Below are positions 1-11,229 of a stretch of DNA of 64,000 nt, one piece after another. The position numbers and the translations under genes were made by a program. A model generated the notes under the pieces. That model was not told where the DNA came from. It ran no database searches and was given only the letters and a program-made list of their open reading frames with translations. Every line of letters starts with the position of its first letter. The stretch's first letter is position 1. Source of the DNA: Posidonia oceanica (lineage: Eukaryota > Streptophyta > Magnoliopsida > Alismatales > Posidoniaceae); contig JAZBRS010000023.1 of assembly GCA_037176725.1 (NCBI GenBank), positions 22,811,001-22,875,000 of the forward strand. The letters are read 5' to 3'.

Positions 1-604
1 AAAAAAATCTAGATCTAGCATGCTATATACCAAAATCTCCAGAATTCAATAAGGAATGCAACCATACACGCATTATGGCATTCCAAGGTATACAATTCGC
101 GAAAACACCAGAAAACCCACATTCAAGTCATTTTCACCCAAAAATCCCAAACACTAGCAAATCCACGCCAAACTAAGCATGCAATATATGAAAATGAGCG
201 TATCCGCTCAAGCAACAAAACCACACCACATTCGCCTCAATCCGAGGCACAAAACACCGGAAATCACCGAAAATTCATATTTAAGCATTTAAGCTACTCG
301 GGCCATAAATCCGGCCAAAAACCACATAAAATCCCAAAAATCGCCAAACCACTTCCATAGCATCCAAAACATGGCAAGGGACGCATGCACATAATTTCCT
401 TAACATTTGAGCTACTACGGCGAGGCGTGTACCTTGGGATAGAGGGACGGCCTCCGTCCTCCGGCGATCCACACGCAACTCCGGCGATCTGCCGCCTCAC
501 CGAGCTCCACGTGCCGCTCTCGGACTCGCCACTCCATCGAGATGAAGACCGGAGCTCACCGCACCACCATCGGCCGCCACCATGCACCGGCCATCGCTGA
601 CAGC

Positions 605-925
605 CGCCACAAAGGAGGAGGGAGAAGAAGAGGAGGAAAGGGAGGGGAGGGGGAGTGGGGAGGAGAGAGTGGAGGGAGGAGGAGATGGAGGTGGGGAGAG
701 GGGGGAAGAGTGTGCTGCATCGGCCGGGGTTAGGGCACGGGCACGGAGGAGAGGGAGGAGGGAGTGGAACGGGTGGGGGAGAGGGAGGGGCACGCGTGAG
801 GGGGAGGGCACGAGTGAGGGATGAGGGGGGGAAGAGAGAGGGAGGGAGAGAGGGGGAGAGAGAGAGAGAGGGAGAGGAAAGAGAGAGAAAGGAAGAGAAA
901 GAGAGAAAGAAAGAGAGAAAACAAG
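605..925. repeat. Purine-rich (GA/GGGA) low-complexity tract inside LTR
   Basis: The plus strand is almost entirely A and G, with GAGA and GGAGG runs densest at 830-920. It produces several spurious Ser/Pro/Leu- or Glu/Arg/Gly-rich frames on both strands. It lies inside the minus-strand LTR. Confidence 0.8.
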
Positions 926-961
926 GTACCAGACCACAATCTGTCCCATCAACCACCATAA

Positions 962-1086
962 GTGGGGCCCACAGCAAACCAAATGTGGGGCCCACGAACA
1001 GCCACAAGTGGGGTCCACAACAAAACACAGGTGGAGACCCACACAAACCACAAGTAGGGCCCACATCAATCACATGTGGGACCCAC
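962..1086. repeat. Six 23-bp tandem units, each with a GTGGGNCCCAC-like palindrome
   Basis: Palindromes start at 962, 985, 1008, 1031, 1054 and 1076, so the period is 23, 23, 23, 23 and 22 bp. Three are exact GTGGGNCCCAC (962, 985, 1076); the others differ slightly. That palindrome is the known class of site bound by plant TCP transcription factors. The array lies about 80-205 bp inside the 5' end of the LTR, in its U3 promoter part. Confidence 0.8.
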
Positions 1087-1167
1087 AAGGCCAATAACAC
1101 TCGTCTATAGCCAAAGAATTCATTAAAAAGCCAGAAATACAAGGGAAATTAATTCCCGGGTGTTACA

Positions 1168-1543
1168 AAATCTTAATAATACTCAATTAAATATGGATCT
1201 AAAACACATGAGATATAAGATTTCCACCTTAGAAAAGGATATAAAAACTTTAAAATATCTATAAGACTGTTGTAAAATTTACTAATGGAAAGCAAAATCT
1301 AGATTTACTATTATCTAGTCAAAGATCTTTAATGTATAAACAAGGTATTGGTTATTCCTCTTTTAAGGATAAAACATACAAAAATGGATTTATTAGAGAA
1401 TCAACACATGAAAAATACATTTTTGTGATAAAGAAACCAAATCCATCTAAGTGGGAACAAAGGGATAGATTTGGCAACAGTAGATTTCGTCCTAGCAAAA
1501 TATGGGTACCTAAAGCTTTGTTATCTTTTAATATAGGAACATG
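1168..1543 (+). pseudogene. copia gag C-terminal remnant
   Basis: Short broken frames encode a coiled-coil-like stretch (about 1225-1260, reading ...LEKDIKTLK...). A basic segment at 1332-1543 ends just before the protease. SIRE-type gag proteins often end this way ahead of the WILDSG protease motif. The order matches but the frames are interrupted, so only the remnant is supported. Confidence 0.45.
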
Positions 1544-1843
1544 ATGAATTCAAAGTGGATCTTGGATAGTGGTTGCTCTCGTCACATGACTAGAGATCAT
1601 AATCTCCTAAGCACACTTAAGTCTAAAAATGAAGGAACTGTTACATTTGGAGACAATGCCAAAGGGACAATTGTCGGGATAGGAAATGTAGGTAATCCTG
1701 ACAACCCTTTCATTGAAAATGTTTTGTTAGTTGATGGTTTAAAACATAATTTAATTAGCATTAGTCAACTATGTGATATTGGTACAAAAATTTATTTGAT
1801 AAAAAAGAATGCACTATCTTTGAATCAACCACAAACAAAATAA
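1541..1843 (+). pseudogene. copia aspartic protease fragment
   Basis: The frame contains WILDSGCSRHMT, the copia protease active-site motif D-S-G, 9-11 residues from the first Met, and the usual following segment with FGDNAKG and ISQLCD. In the intact polyprotein this enzyme cleaves gag-pol. The frame stops at 1841-1843, and the downstream pre-integrase motif (WHRRLGHAN, about 1947-1973) is in a separate frame segment, so the polyprotein is broken here. Confidence 0.8.
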
Positions 1844-1906
1844 TATTTACTGGAAATAGAAAACATAATGTGTATGAAATTAAATATCCCATAAAATAAA
1901 TAAAAT

Positions 1907-3015
1907 AATATCATGTGTCGCTTCTACAAATGATGCTGCATGGCTATGGCATAGAAGACTCGGTCATGCCAATATGGGACAATTATCTAAATTATCCAAA
2001 GGTGATTTTATTCATGGTTTACCAAAGATAGATTTCAAAAAGGATAGATTATGTGATGCATGTCAATATGGAAAACAAATTAAATTTTCTTTCAAAACAA
2101 AAGAAATGATCTCTACTACCAAACCTCTGGAGCTAATTCAAATTGATTTATTTGGTCATAGTAGAACTTTAAGTCTAGGAGGAAAAAGATATGCTTTTGT
2201 TTTAGTAGATGATTTTTTAAAGATTCACATGAGTGTTGTTTTTAACAAATAAAAATGATATGTTTTCTGAATTTCAAAAGTTTTACAAAATGGTTCAAAA
2301 TGAAAAAGGGCTAAGTATTATTAAAATAAGAAGTGACCATGGAAAAGAATTTGAGAATGAGGTTTTTGAAAATTTTTGTGAAGAAAACGGTTTTCAACAT
2401 AATTTCTCTTTTCCTAGGACTCCACAACAAAATGAAGTTGTTGAAAGGAAAAATCGAACACTACAAGAAATGGCTAGAACTATGGTTTGTAAAAGCAATT
2501 TACCTAAGTATTTCTGGGCCGAAGCTGTAAATACGGGTTGTTATATTTTAATTAGAGTTCTACTTAGACTTGTTTTTAATAAAACTCCTTTTGAGCTTTG
2601 GCTTTGCAAGACTCCAAGAATTTCATATTTCAAGGGTTTTGGTTGCAAATGTTTTATTTTAAACACCAAAGATAATTTGGATAAATTTGATTCCAAATCT
2701 GATGAAGGAATATTTCTTGTATATTCTTCTAGAAGCAAAGCATATAGAATATATAATAAAAGAACACTTACTGTTGAGGAATCAATGCATGCAAACTTTG
2801 ATGAAAATTGCATCAAAATCATAAATCTAGAAAATGAAGAAAATAAACAAGAAAGCCAAGTAAGAAAACTTGAAAACAATGAAAATACAAACAAACTTGA
2901 AGAAGTTAAAAATGACTCATCCAACTGGCAATTCGGTCAAGGTCATCCTAAAGAACAAATTCTTGGAGAAATCTCCAAAGAAATATTGACCAGATCCAAA
3001 TTGGATCACGAATGA
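1907..3015 (+). pseudogene. copia pre-integrase and integrase fragment, frameshifted
   Basis: The HRRLGH and C-x2-C (CDACQYG) residues of the pre-integrase zinc-binding domain lie at about 1950-2075. The integrase core follows: first Asp in LIQIDLFG (about 2143), second Asp in IRSDHGKEF (about 2338), and Glu in QNEVVERKNR (about 2440). A frameshift near 2230-2250 separates the first Asp from the other two. The C-terminal part is Glu/Asn/Lys-rich linker leading to RT. Integrase would insert the cDNA; this copy cannot make an intact enzyme. Confidence 0.8.
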
Positions 3016-3025
3016 ATGTGCTTCA

Positions 3026-4183
3026 CATGCATTCATCTCATCTATTGAGCCCAAAAATGTAAATGAGGCTTACAATGATGAATATTTGATGATTGCTATG
3101 AATAAGGAATTAAATCAATTCAAACGAAACAATGTTTGGGAATTAGTTTCAAAACCCAAAGATCATCAAATTATTAGAACAAAATGGATCTATAGAAATA
3201 AGTTAGATGAATCTGAGAACATAGTTAAAAATAAGGCTAGGTTTGTGGCACAAGGGTACAATTAAGAAGAAGGAATCGACTTTGATGAAACTTATGCCCT
3301 AGTAGCCATACTAGAATCAATAAGGATGTTATTAGCTTATGCAAGTTCCATGAACTTTAAGTTATATCAAATGGATGTTAAAAGTGCCTTTTTGAATGGG
3401 GTGATTGAGGAAGAAGTATATGTGAAACAACCCCCTGGATTTGAAAATGAATTATACACTGATCATGTATTTAAATTAAACAAAGCACTTTATGGTTTAA
3501 AGCAAGCTCCTAGAGCTTGGTATGACAGGTTAAAGAAATTTTTAATTGAAAAGGGCTTTGTTATTGGAGTTATTGATACAACATTATTTATCAAGAAAAA
3601 TGAAAAAGGCATTCTATTAATCCAAATCTATGTTGATGATATCATTTTTGGATCAACTAATGAGGATCTATGTGAAGAATTCTCAAACATTATGCAAAAA
3701 GAATTTGAGATGAGTATGATGGGAGAACTGAATTATTTTCTTGGATTTCAAGTAAAACAAATAAATGAAGGAATATTCATCTTCCAAGAAAAATATACAA
3801 AAGAATTGTTGAAAAGATTTGGAATGGAAAACTCAAAGGAAGCTAAAACACCTATGAGTACAAACACTAAGTTAGACAATGATGAAAATGGGAAAAATGT
3901 AGATCAAAAGATGTATAGAGGCATGATTGGTTCCCTACTATATTTAACTGCTAGTAGACCAGACATTATGTTTAGTGTATGTCTTTGTGCTAGATATCAA
4001 GCTGCACCCAAGGAATCTCATCTGATTGTAGTTAAAAGAATATTTAGATATCTACATGGAACTACAGAATTAGGTTTATTCTATCCTAAAAATACAAACT
4101 TAGAATTAATAGGATATAGTGATGCTGATTATGCTGGATGTAAGACTGATAGAAAGAGCACTAGTGGAACTTGTCAAATTTAG
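3026..4183 (+). pseudogene. copia reverse transcriptase with premature stop
   Basis: Recognisable copia RT blocks are present: KWIYRNK (about 3180), RFVAQGYN (about 3240), QMDVKSAFLNG (about 3370), ALYGLKQAPRAWY (about 3487) and the catalytic YVDD at 3629-3640. A TAA at 3263-3265 replaces the expected Gln codon (CAA) of the YNQEEGIDF motif. This is a C-to-T change. The frame runs on to 4183, where a frameshift separates it from RNase H. Confidence 0.85.
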
Positions 4184-4581
4184 GGCATTCATTAGTTTCT
4201 TGGTTTAGCAAGAAACAAAATAGTGTTGCCTTATCTACTACTAAGGCAGAATACATTGCAGCTGGAAGTTGTTGTGCCCAAATATTATGGATGAAACAGA
4301 CCTTAAAAGATTTTGACTTAATATTTAACACAACACCTATAATGTGTGATAATACAAATGTAATAAATCTTTCTAAAAATCCTGTAAATCATTCAAGAAC
4401 TAAACACATTGAAGTGAGACACCATTTTTTAAGAGATAATGTTGCAAACAGCAATATAAAATTAGAATTTATTTCAACAACTGATCAGTTAGCAGATAAT
4501 TTTACAAAACCACTTGATGAATCACAATTTGTAAAAATTAGAAGACATCTAGGTTTATGTAAGATAGGTGATCTTGAATAA
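4171..4581 (+). pseudogene. copia RNase H fragment
   Basis: The frame carries copia RNase H motifs: SWFSKKQNSVALSTTKAEYI, the MCDNTNVI block, RTKHIEVRHHFLRD, and the terminal ADNFTKPL motif, with its natural stop at 4579-4581. The first RNase H Asp (YSDADYAG, about 4118) lies in the preceding frame, so a frameshift near 4180 splits the domain. Confidence 0.85.
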
Positions 4582-4669
4582 ACATTTTATAATATCATCT
4601 CAAGGATCAAAATCGGTACACCGAAATCCATCGGTTTTCCGATTTCTGTATAAATCTGACAAAATTTTG

Positions 4670-4930
4670 AAACACCGTTTTTTACTGGATTTTCAAAATT
4701 CTCTGATTCAGAAGATCATTTTCGACCGGTATTCCAAAAATCCCTATTTCGGAAGATCAATTTTGACCGGTATTCCGAAAATCCCTATTTCGGAAGATCA
4801 TTTTGGTTCGGTCTACCGATTATGCAGAAAAATGAAAATCCTGCAGATTTTTCGGTGAACCGATATTCACAGGTTTTCTGAAATTCCCTGATTCAGAAGT
4901 TCAATTTTGTCCAGTGTATCGATTTGCATG
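4670..4930 (+). repeat. 41-bp degenerate tandem repeats in the copia 3' region
   Basis: The motif GAAGATCA(A)TTTT recurs at 4711, 4752 and 4793, exactly 41 bp apart, each followed by a GACCGGTATTCC-like segment. Weaker copies flank the core on both sides. No coding sense is evident. This is the non-coding segment downstream of copia pol. Confidence 0.75.
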
Positions 4931-5129
4931 TTAAACAAAAATTATATAGATTTTCGTCGGTGTAGACATCCCGTTTTGACAGGCCTTTTAGGTGGAAAAT
5001 TGCTGGAAGTTGGCTCAGAGGAAGGCATTGCAAAACCCGCTCCAAAACCTAAACCAAAATCACCTATTTTTCAAGCCCAATTCATTATCATAACCTAACC
5101 TAAGCCCAAGCCCTTTCGCAGCCCAGCCT

Positions 5130-5235
5130 ACTGAGTGGCACGTTCAGGCGCCCCACTCACAAGCGATTGGACTTCGTCGCGCCTCTGTGTGGCGACTGAG
5201 TTTGGCGCCACGAGTGGCGACGACTGAACTGTAAC
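5130..5235 (+). repeat. GGCGCC/GGCGAC inverted-repeat cluster near start of LTR A
   Basis: Short inverted repeats (GAGTGGC/GCCACTC-like and GGCGCC/TGGCGAC) crowd about 170-270 bp from the LTR start. The first GCGTCC cluster of LTR C sits at the corresponding distance from its LTR start (12884-13000), so the position is shared while the motif differs. Confidence 0.5.
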
Positions 5236-6240
5236 TCAGTCCATCGCCCAGGCTTGCTCGCGCAGCCACCGCCGGTCGTCGCCACCTGCCACACCCGTCC
5301 ACTCCAGAGTTACTCATTGCTACGGCCACGCACTACGTGCCTAACGTGAGTAACTCCCTGCCACCGATCACCGTCTTCTGTCGGCGGCCCTCCTGCGGAC
5401 TCACGCCCTCACTGCAACTCCGCCGAATCCCTTGCCACTGGCCTGCCACCGACGACTTCATCATCTCCTCCTGCCACCGCCTCTAACCTCCTCGCCTGCC
5501 ACGCCCTCTCACAGCCCCTCACAGCTCGCCTCTAGCCTCCGCCTGCCACGCCGTCCCTTTCTCCTTCTCTCTCCTCTTTGAACAAAACTCTCGCGTGGCA
5601 GCAACTTTGAGACACCCGCACCCACTCTCTAGCCATCGCACTTGCAATTCGAGAGCACCCGAGCACATCCCTTGCATCCGAGAGTGATTCCCGACCTTCG
5701 GCGAGCAACGCCGTGCCTTCCTCCGCCCGCAATTTGCCTCTAAAGTTGCACCGGTGAGTAGCTTTCCACCTCCTTGGCCGCAACTCCAGTGAGCGATCCA
5801 GGTGGGTTCCTCTCAACCCACTGTGTGCTTGAGGGTCTGGGAATGTTCCCGAACCTTCCTCCTTCGCGGCCGCCTTGGCCGCTAGCTCCCTTGCGCCCTT
5901 GGCCGCGGTAGCAACAGTGGTGGCGCGGTAGCACCGGCGGAGGTGGGAAAATGCGTGTCGGTCCCTCTCCTCATCTGGCAAACACTCCTGCACCTTCCCC
6001 CTACCTCGCAGCGCTTCCCAGCCAAGCTTTCGGGACGTTGGCCGCAAGAGCGGCCGGCCTTCGACGGTCACGGTGGCGCAAAAAGGGCGGAGGTGGGTGG
6101 AGCGATCTGGGCCACCTCACGCCATGCTGAAGGCATGGTTAGGATCGTGGGAACGTCGCGGACGTTCCCCGATCATCGCTGGTCTCTTCTTCGCCGCGTG
6201 GAGAGCGTAATTCACCAGCGAAGTCCACTGGACTTCTAGG

Positions 6241-7230
6241 TTGGGCGCCGCTTGGAGTGGCGGCCAGCTGTAGAGCAACTGCCGTCAGCCCGACTTTGGG
6301 CCGACATCTCCGGTGGCCTAGGCTGTCTTTTAGTTTTCTATTTGTTCCTATGCATGCGTGGATATGTGGTCTATAACTGTGTATGCTTAGATCTGTGTTT
6401 GCTTGTGTGTTGGGAGCGGGGCTTGGCTCCAAAGTCAGCCATTTGGTCTGATTGGTTTGCAGTCTGGCCACCTCTCCAAGGGGCGACTGACTACAACACA
6501 GCAGACCGTCGGACCGACTTTGCATTGGCGTGCCTCGTTGCCCAGACCCCCGTTTGGCTCACTATTTATCTCTTTGCATTCGTGAATGTTTTCTCTGCAG
6601 GTTTGCATCATTGGTTTTAAAATCTTGCATTGCATGAGTTCCAGATCTAGTCTGGAAAGTGGCTGTCTCGAATATGGGTTTGCAGATTGGGCCGTCGTCT
6701 AGGACGGCGACTCACCTGCAAACTCCGGCAGTTCCTCCAGCCAACTTTGGACCGCTGTAGCTGGCGACCCATGCACCCGTTTTCCAATCCGTTTGCGTAC
6801 ATGCATAACCTGATATGCCATCTTTAGCTGCATGTAATCATTCGCATGTTTCCAAGTTATTTGCATGCCTTAATCGCTCGTTGAAGCTTGCTGTTTGGGA
6901 GGTCTGCAGTAATGGCTGCCGCCTATCAGGATGGCGGCTTGCACCGCCGCCTCTGTAACCGGCGGCTAAGCCTTGTTTCAGGTAGCCCATTTGCCCTTGT
7001 TTTGCCAGCTTGCGTCGCGGCCGCTTTTGCATTTCGCTTGCACAGTTTTGTTCTCTGGCATGTCCTCTGTACTGCCATGCAATCGCTTTCTCATTTTGAT
7101 TAAGTTTACTAGCCTCGCTGGGGTGGTAGGGCGCTGTTCGGACTCTGCATGCTTTGGTCGCCGCCTCTGGAGGCGACTTGAGCTGCCGCCTTCGCTACAG
7201 GCGACCAGCCTGGTTGCCCAGAAGGCCGGC
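6241..7230 (+). repeat. Five GC-rich inverted-repeat cassettes at about 230-bp spacing in LTR A
   Basis: Cassettes lie near 6245-6295, 6465-6535, 6685-6770, 6905-6970 and 7158-7225. Each contains short inverted GCCGCC/GGCGGC or GTCGCC/GGCGAC motifs, for example GTCGCCGCC then GGAGGCGAC at 7159-7181. The sequence between cassettes is T-rich with TGCATG runs. Spacing and order match the GCGTCCAAC cassettes of LTRs C and E. Confidence 0.6.
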
Positions 7231-8063
7231 GACTCACTCTGCAGGCCATACAGCAGCCATTATCCCCCTTTACCGCATTACATTTTGCCCCTTTAGTTTA
7301 CTTGCTTGCTTGTTAGTTTCCCAAGCCTTGCTTGCCGACGCTTTATCGCGTTTTTGTTTTAATCCGATTTCTAGTATATTTGCAAAGCTTACATCCTTTG
7401 TAAACCCAGGCTGTATATCGGATCGCATTGCATGTTTTATCACCGTTTTGCTTTCCGCCTGCATTTGCATTAGGGCAGTGATGCTTACTGCCTAGGTGTT
7501 CTTACGAACCAGGGCTTGCCTGTTCGGAACCCTAGCAGTGTTGCTGAGCCTATAGGTTGCACATTTAATTCCCCTTTGCATAGCTTTCAGGCACTTAGGC
7601 ATTTAAAGCATTAGGCATGCATAGCATCTATCGCCCTTGGGCGTACAGTAAAAGGCAAGCAATTGCCGACATTCCTGCGTATGAAAGCGAGAAAGCCTAG
7701 AAAAACCGATTCCTCGGGAGTGTCGGGGGTGCCTAATACCTTCCCTGCACGTAACAGGAGTCCTTACCCTTCTCTGGGCTGCACCGACCTTGTGTCGCAC
7801 ATTTGCATTGTTTTCGCATGCTTTCTAATTGCATTAGCTTTCCTTGTACGTTCGTTATCCGTTTTTCCTAGTTTTTTCGATTTTAATAAAATTAGGTGGC
7901 GACTCCCTTTTCTCTTTTTCCTTTGATTTTTGTCCCTATTTTCGGTGTCTTTTGAGTCGAGTTTCCTCCTCAGATTCACCAGCATATAATGAACCTAGTT
8001 CCGATCGGTGCACGCGAGCTTTGGGATCGTGCATGGACGATCTGAATTTTAGAGTTACTATAG

Positions 8064-8081
8064 TGGCGACTCTACTGGGGA
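8064..8081 (+). other. Primer binding site of element A (tRNA-Arg-like)
   Basis: TGGCGACTCTACTGGGGA lies one base after the LTR end. It resembles the complement of the 3' end of a plant tRNA-Arg, the primer used by Ogre-type elements. Two positions differ from the D and C versions at most, consistent with decay. Confidence 0.8.
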
Positions 8082-9241
8082 TACAAAACTCTGGCTTTTG
8101 TCTCGGCTTTCTCGTCACTCGCATTTTGCATTTTCTACTTACCTTATGCTTTTGCATGCCTTGCTTGCTTACCTGCCTGCTTGTTTATTTACTTGCTTTA
8201 TGCTATGTTTGCTTGCGCTGCTTTATTTTCTTGCGTTATATGCCTAAATACTTGCTTGGCATACTCTGCATGCTTTTTGTGTGACAAGTGTTTTGTTTTA
8301 CACAAATGCTATGCCACCACGCACGCATATGGCATGTATGCCTGCTTTTTGACATGTTGAGTGTTTTCTTTTCACTACCATGTCCACGACACTAGCACAT
8401 AACATGCGCATGCCTTTTGCAATGATTTGTACTGCTTACTTGCCATGTTTGGGTGATTTTCTTCCCCTTTTGCAATAAGCCTAAGGACAATTAGAGACTG
8501 GTTGTTTCCCCACGGCTAACTAAAAATGGCATGTAAAAATCAACTCTAGGAGCAACTAGAGACCGCAACACACCTGCATCCCCTTGGAGTTAATAAAATG
8601 CGCAAGATAAAAAACTCTAAGCAATTGCATGAAGCATCATATAAGGCATGCATTCCTCTCATCTGAGTCCGCCTACTTGTCTGAGAAGGATAGTCCCACT
8701 CTCTTGCCCCGACGTTTTGGCGTGGCGTGAGTAGATCGGTCTATCCCCCTTTGTCCAGGGGTCACGTCGGTGTTAGTAGAAGGTACCGCCCATGCTTTTG
8801 GCAGGGCTGAGGCTCCTAATGCACCACCCCGTCACTGCCTGAGCTTCGACCAGGAGTTAGACATAGGACCTACTTTTTCTAGCCTGAGTCGGCGACCAGC
8901 ACACCTGTGAGTGTCCGAAGTAGACTACCTACTAGGACACACTAGTTTGGTGAGAGAGAGCATGCTAGACAGCATATCATCAGCATTGCATTCATACTGC
9001 ACATTTGCATTTGACTTTCAGGTTTTAACAACTATTTTTGTTTTCTTGTGTTGTGTCGAACAGGTCAGTGAGTGAGTTCCTTAGCTGGAGCTTGAGCCCT
9101 TTCTCTTACTAACGCCCCTGTTGCGACACCTGCTTTCGATCGTCCTCTCCCAAGCTATTCGCCTTCGTGATAATAGCTCCTCCTAGGATTCGTCCTCTTG
9201 CTCCCTATCGTAGCCCTGTGATCACTCGCTCTCGGTCAGCG
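8082..9241 (+). other. Element A leader between primer site and gag
   Basis: This is a non-coding leader of about 1.16 kb. The part from about 8480 to 8960 is clearly conserved with the leaders of C (about 16650-17045), D (about 40870-41350) and E (about 63520-64000), including the block starting TCTGAGTCCGCCTAC and the later GTGTTAGTAGA and CACCACCC segments. Such conservation in a non-coding RNA leader suggests packaging, dimerisation or translation signals. The function is inferred. Confidence 0.7.
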
Positions 9242-11229
9242 ATGGCCCAGTTTTGGTGAGTCCTAGGCTCCTATTGCCCCGGAGGGGGTTCCCGTTTCGG
9301 CCCCTCCGACTCTCGCTTTGGCTCCCTCTGTACCAGCGTCTCCTTCTCTGGTACAGTTGTCCCCCCTCTGTTCTGTGGGGCAGTGGCAGACTCTGCCGGA
9401 CTCGGTTGCTAAGGCCATCTTGGTATCCGCCGCCCGTGCTCTCGAGGCGCCACTGACTCCTCCTTCTCAGGGTTATCTCACTTTTGACACCCACCTTGCT
9501 ATGGCAACTTCTGCCATAGGACCTCCGCCTCCTGGACAATTTGCGTCCCGGACTTTTGACTCTCGTCCCTCGCTGGTCCTACAATTCGGAGCACCCACTG
9601 ACAGGTCCCTTGAGACGCAGTACCAGCAGCTGATGGAGACTGCCCAGAGACTACAGGGCATGGCTCTATCTCTTCGCCCTTCTTTCACTCTTGCTGCTCT
9701 CGAGGCTCCTCTGCGGCCTGCTCTTGCTTCTCAGGCATTCCCTTCTGCACCCCCGCTTAGACCATCGCCTCAGCTGCTAACTGCTCCGGCGATGGGGGCT
9801 CAGCTTCTGCCTCCTGCATTTGCAAAACACCCTGCACAGCATATTCCTCCACCACCTGGTGGCCAGTCCTTCGGGCTTGTTGGAGCACAGTATCCCGCAG
9901 GCCCGCCGCCCGGCACCGTGCTGGTGCAGCAACTGTCACTCTCACACTATGCATCACCCATTGCATAGCATACTAGCTTCTCTTATCCCCTGTATCAGCA
10001 ATTCCCTACCCCAGCATGCATTCCAGCACATACAACACCTTTGCACGGATACGTCGCCCATCCCGTCACTCCACCAGGCGACGCGATGGTGGATCCAGAG
10101 GAGCACCTTGGTGCGACCCTGCCGGCGTATGCAGTCCCCGCCCCTGCTGCCCCATCACCTCTGGCAGTTAATCCAGATCCCATCAATAATAGGGTGGACG
10201 TCTTGGAGAAAGCACTACGTCTAGTGCAGGGCGTTGACCTCCAGTCTTACCAATTCAGGGACCTCTCCTATTTCCCAGAGGCGGTGCTCCCACTGAAGTT
10301 CCGCATCCCGATCTTTGACAAATACAATGGTAGAGGCTGCCTAATCGCACACCTGAATGCGTACTGCGGAGATTTCACTCAGCTACAGGCTGACGAGAGG
10401 TTGCTTATCCACTTGTTCAAGAAAAGTTTGATGGGCCCTGCTCTTAAGTGGTTCGTATCACTTGACATGGCCGTGATCAAGACTTGGGATGACCTAAGCC
10501 AGGTGTTCCTAGAACAATACTCCTTCAACCTTGACCTGGTCCCAAAGCGTGAGGACCTAATCACAACAAAGCAGAAGCCCGGTGAGCCGTTTGGGGAGTA
10601 TGTCGGCCGCTGGTGCGCCCTTGCCTCACAGGTTCGGGATGGACCCTCTGACGAGGAGTCCCTCGAGATTGTGATCGGAGGTGCGCAACCCGCTACTGGG
10701 ACTCTGCTCAACATTCAACCCGTCACGACCTTCGCAGCACTGATTCGGGCCGGCACTCGCGTAGAGAGTTCGCTACGGAGTGGCAACTTCTCGGCAATCT
10801 CTGCGTTTGCCAAGCAGGCAACCGTCAGCAGCAACAGTAGCACCAGCAACAACAGCAGCGGTAGCACCAGCAGCCGTCCTAAGAAAAAGGACTCCCCTAA
10901 AACCGCTGTTGCGTACGTCGACCCCTTGCCCGTGCTTGTTCATCTGGCGGTTCGGCCTCCCCCAAATCAGTTAGTGTATGCACCAGCACTTAGGGCACTC
11001 CCCACACCACAAATCACTACCACCGCCCGATCGGTCTATCCTGCCGCACTGGTCCGGCAAGGCCAACATCAAGGGCAGAAACGACAGCGGCGTCAATTCA
11101 CCCCACTGGTGGAGCCGTTAAGTGTCGTCCTCCCTAAGGTCGCGCCATATCTGAAGTTTCCCGAGGTTCGCCTGCTGCCAAATCCACTTCCGCATTGGCA
11201 TAAGGCGAATCTTTTTTGTGACTACCATC
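9242..11229 (+). pseudogene. Element A gag, degraded and truncated
   Basis: ATG at 9242 matches the gag start of D (MAQ...) but is followed by a frameshift and an early TGA. From 9318 one frame runs the length of gag with a single TAG at 9966-9968, where D has a CAG-rich stretch. The frame shows the Tat gag core (about 10240-10740: YQFRDL, KYNGRGC, ALKWF, EYVGRW), the Ser/Asn-rich basic linker, and the start of the zinc knuckle (FCDYH). It is cut at 11230 by LTR B, inside the knuckle. Gag would form the virus-like particle. No pol of A is in the window. Confidence 0.85.

Larger units (their letters stand above)
1..1167 (-). mobile_element. LTR of a minus-strand Ty3/gypsy (chromovirus-like) element, left part outside window
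   Basis: Read on the minus strand, the sequence starting at 1167 begins TGTAACACCCGGGAATTAAT, a start typical of plant chromovirus (Tekay/Del-type) LTRs. It directly abuts copia coding sequence at 1168, so it marks an insertion into the copia element or a junction with it. The long reading frames here are low-complexity by-products of a purine-rich tract (about 605-925) and a 23-bp repeat, and I do not call them genes. The 3' end of the LTR and its target duplication are not visible. The chromovirus assignment rests on the terminal sequence only. Confidence 0.6.
1168..4960 (+). mobile_element. Ty1/copia retrotransposon remnant (SIRE/Maximus-like), both ends missing
   Basis: The domains run gag tail, protease, integrase, reverse transcriptase, RNase H, which is copia order. 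The sequence is AT-rich, unlike the GC-rich gypsy elements that follow. It is broken by frameshifts and stops (details in the parts listed below). The left end is lost at the minus-strand LTR junction at 1167 and the right end is cut by the LTR of element A at 4961. Region 4582-4960 holds non-coding 3' sequence with 41-bp repeats. The lineage call comes from the style of the protease and RT motifs and is moderate. Confidence 0.85.
4961..8062 (+). mobile_element. Element A: 5' LTR, Tat/Ogre-like Ty3/gypsy, 3.1 kb
   Basis: The LTR starts TGTAGACATCCCGTTTTGAC, matching the starts of the LTRs at 31524 and (mutated) 12664. It ends ...GTTACTATA just before a tRNA-Arg-like primer site. Near its 3' end it shares the core GGGTGCCTAATACCTTCCC (about 7728-7747) with all other Tat-like LTRs in the window. 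The first third is GC-rich; the rest is T-rich with GC-rich inverted-repeat cassettes every 220-240 bp. The terminal CA is mutated to TA. It is inserted in the copia 3' region. Confidence 0.85.

Noticed and set aside
294..1142. Long minus-strand reading frame of 282 residues
   Set aside because: It reads through a purine tract and a 23-bp repeat inside an LTR; composition is Ser/Pro/Leu-rich with no domain.
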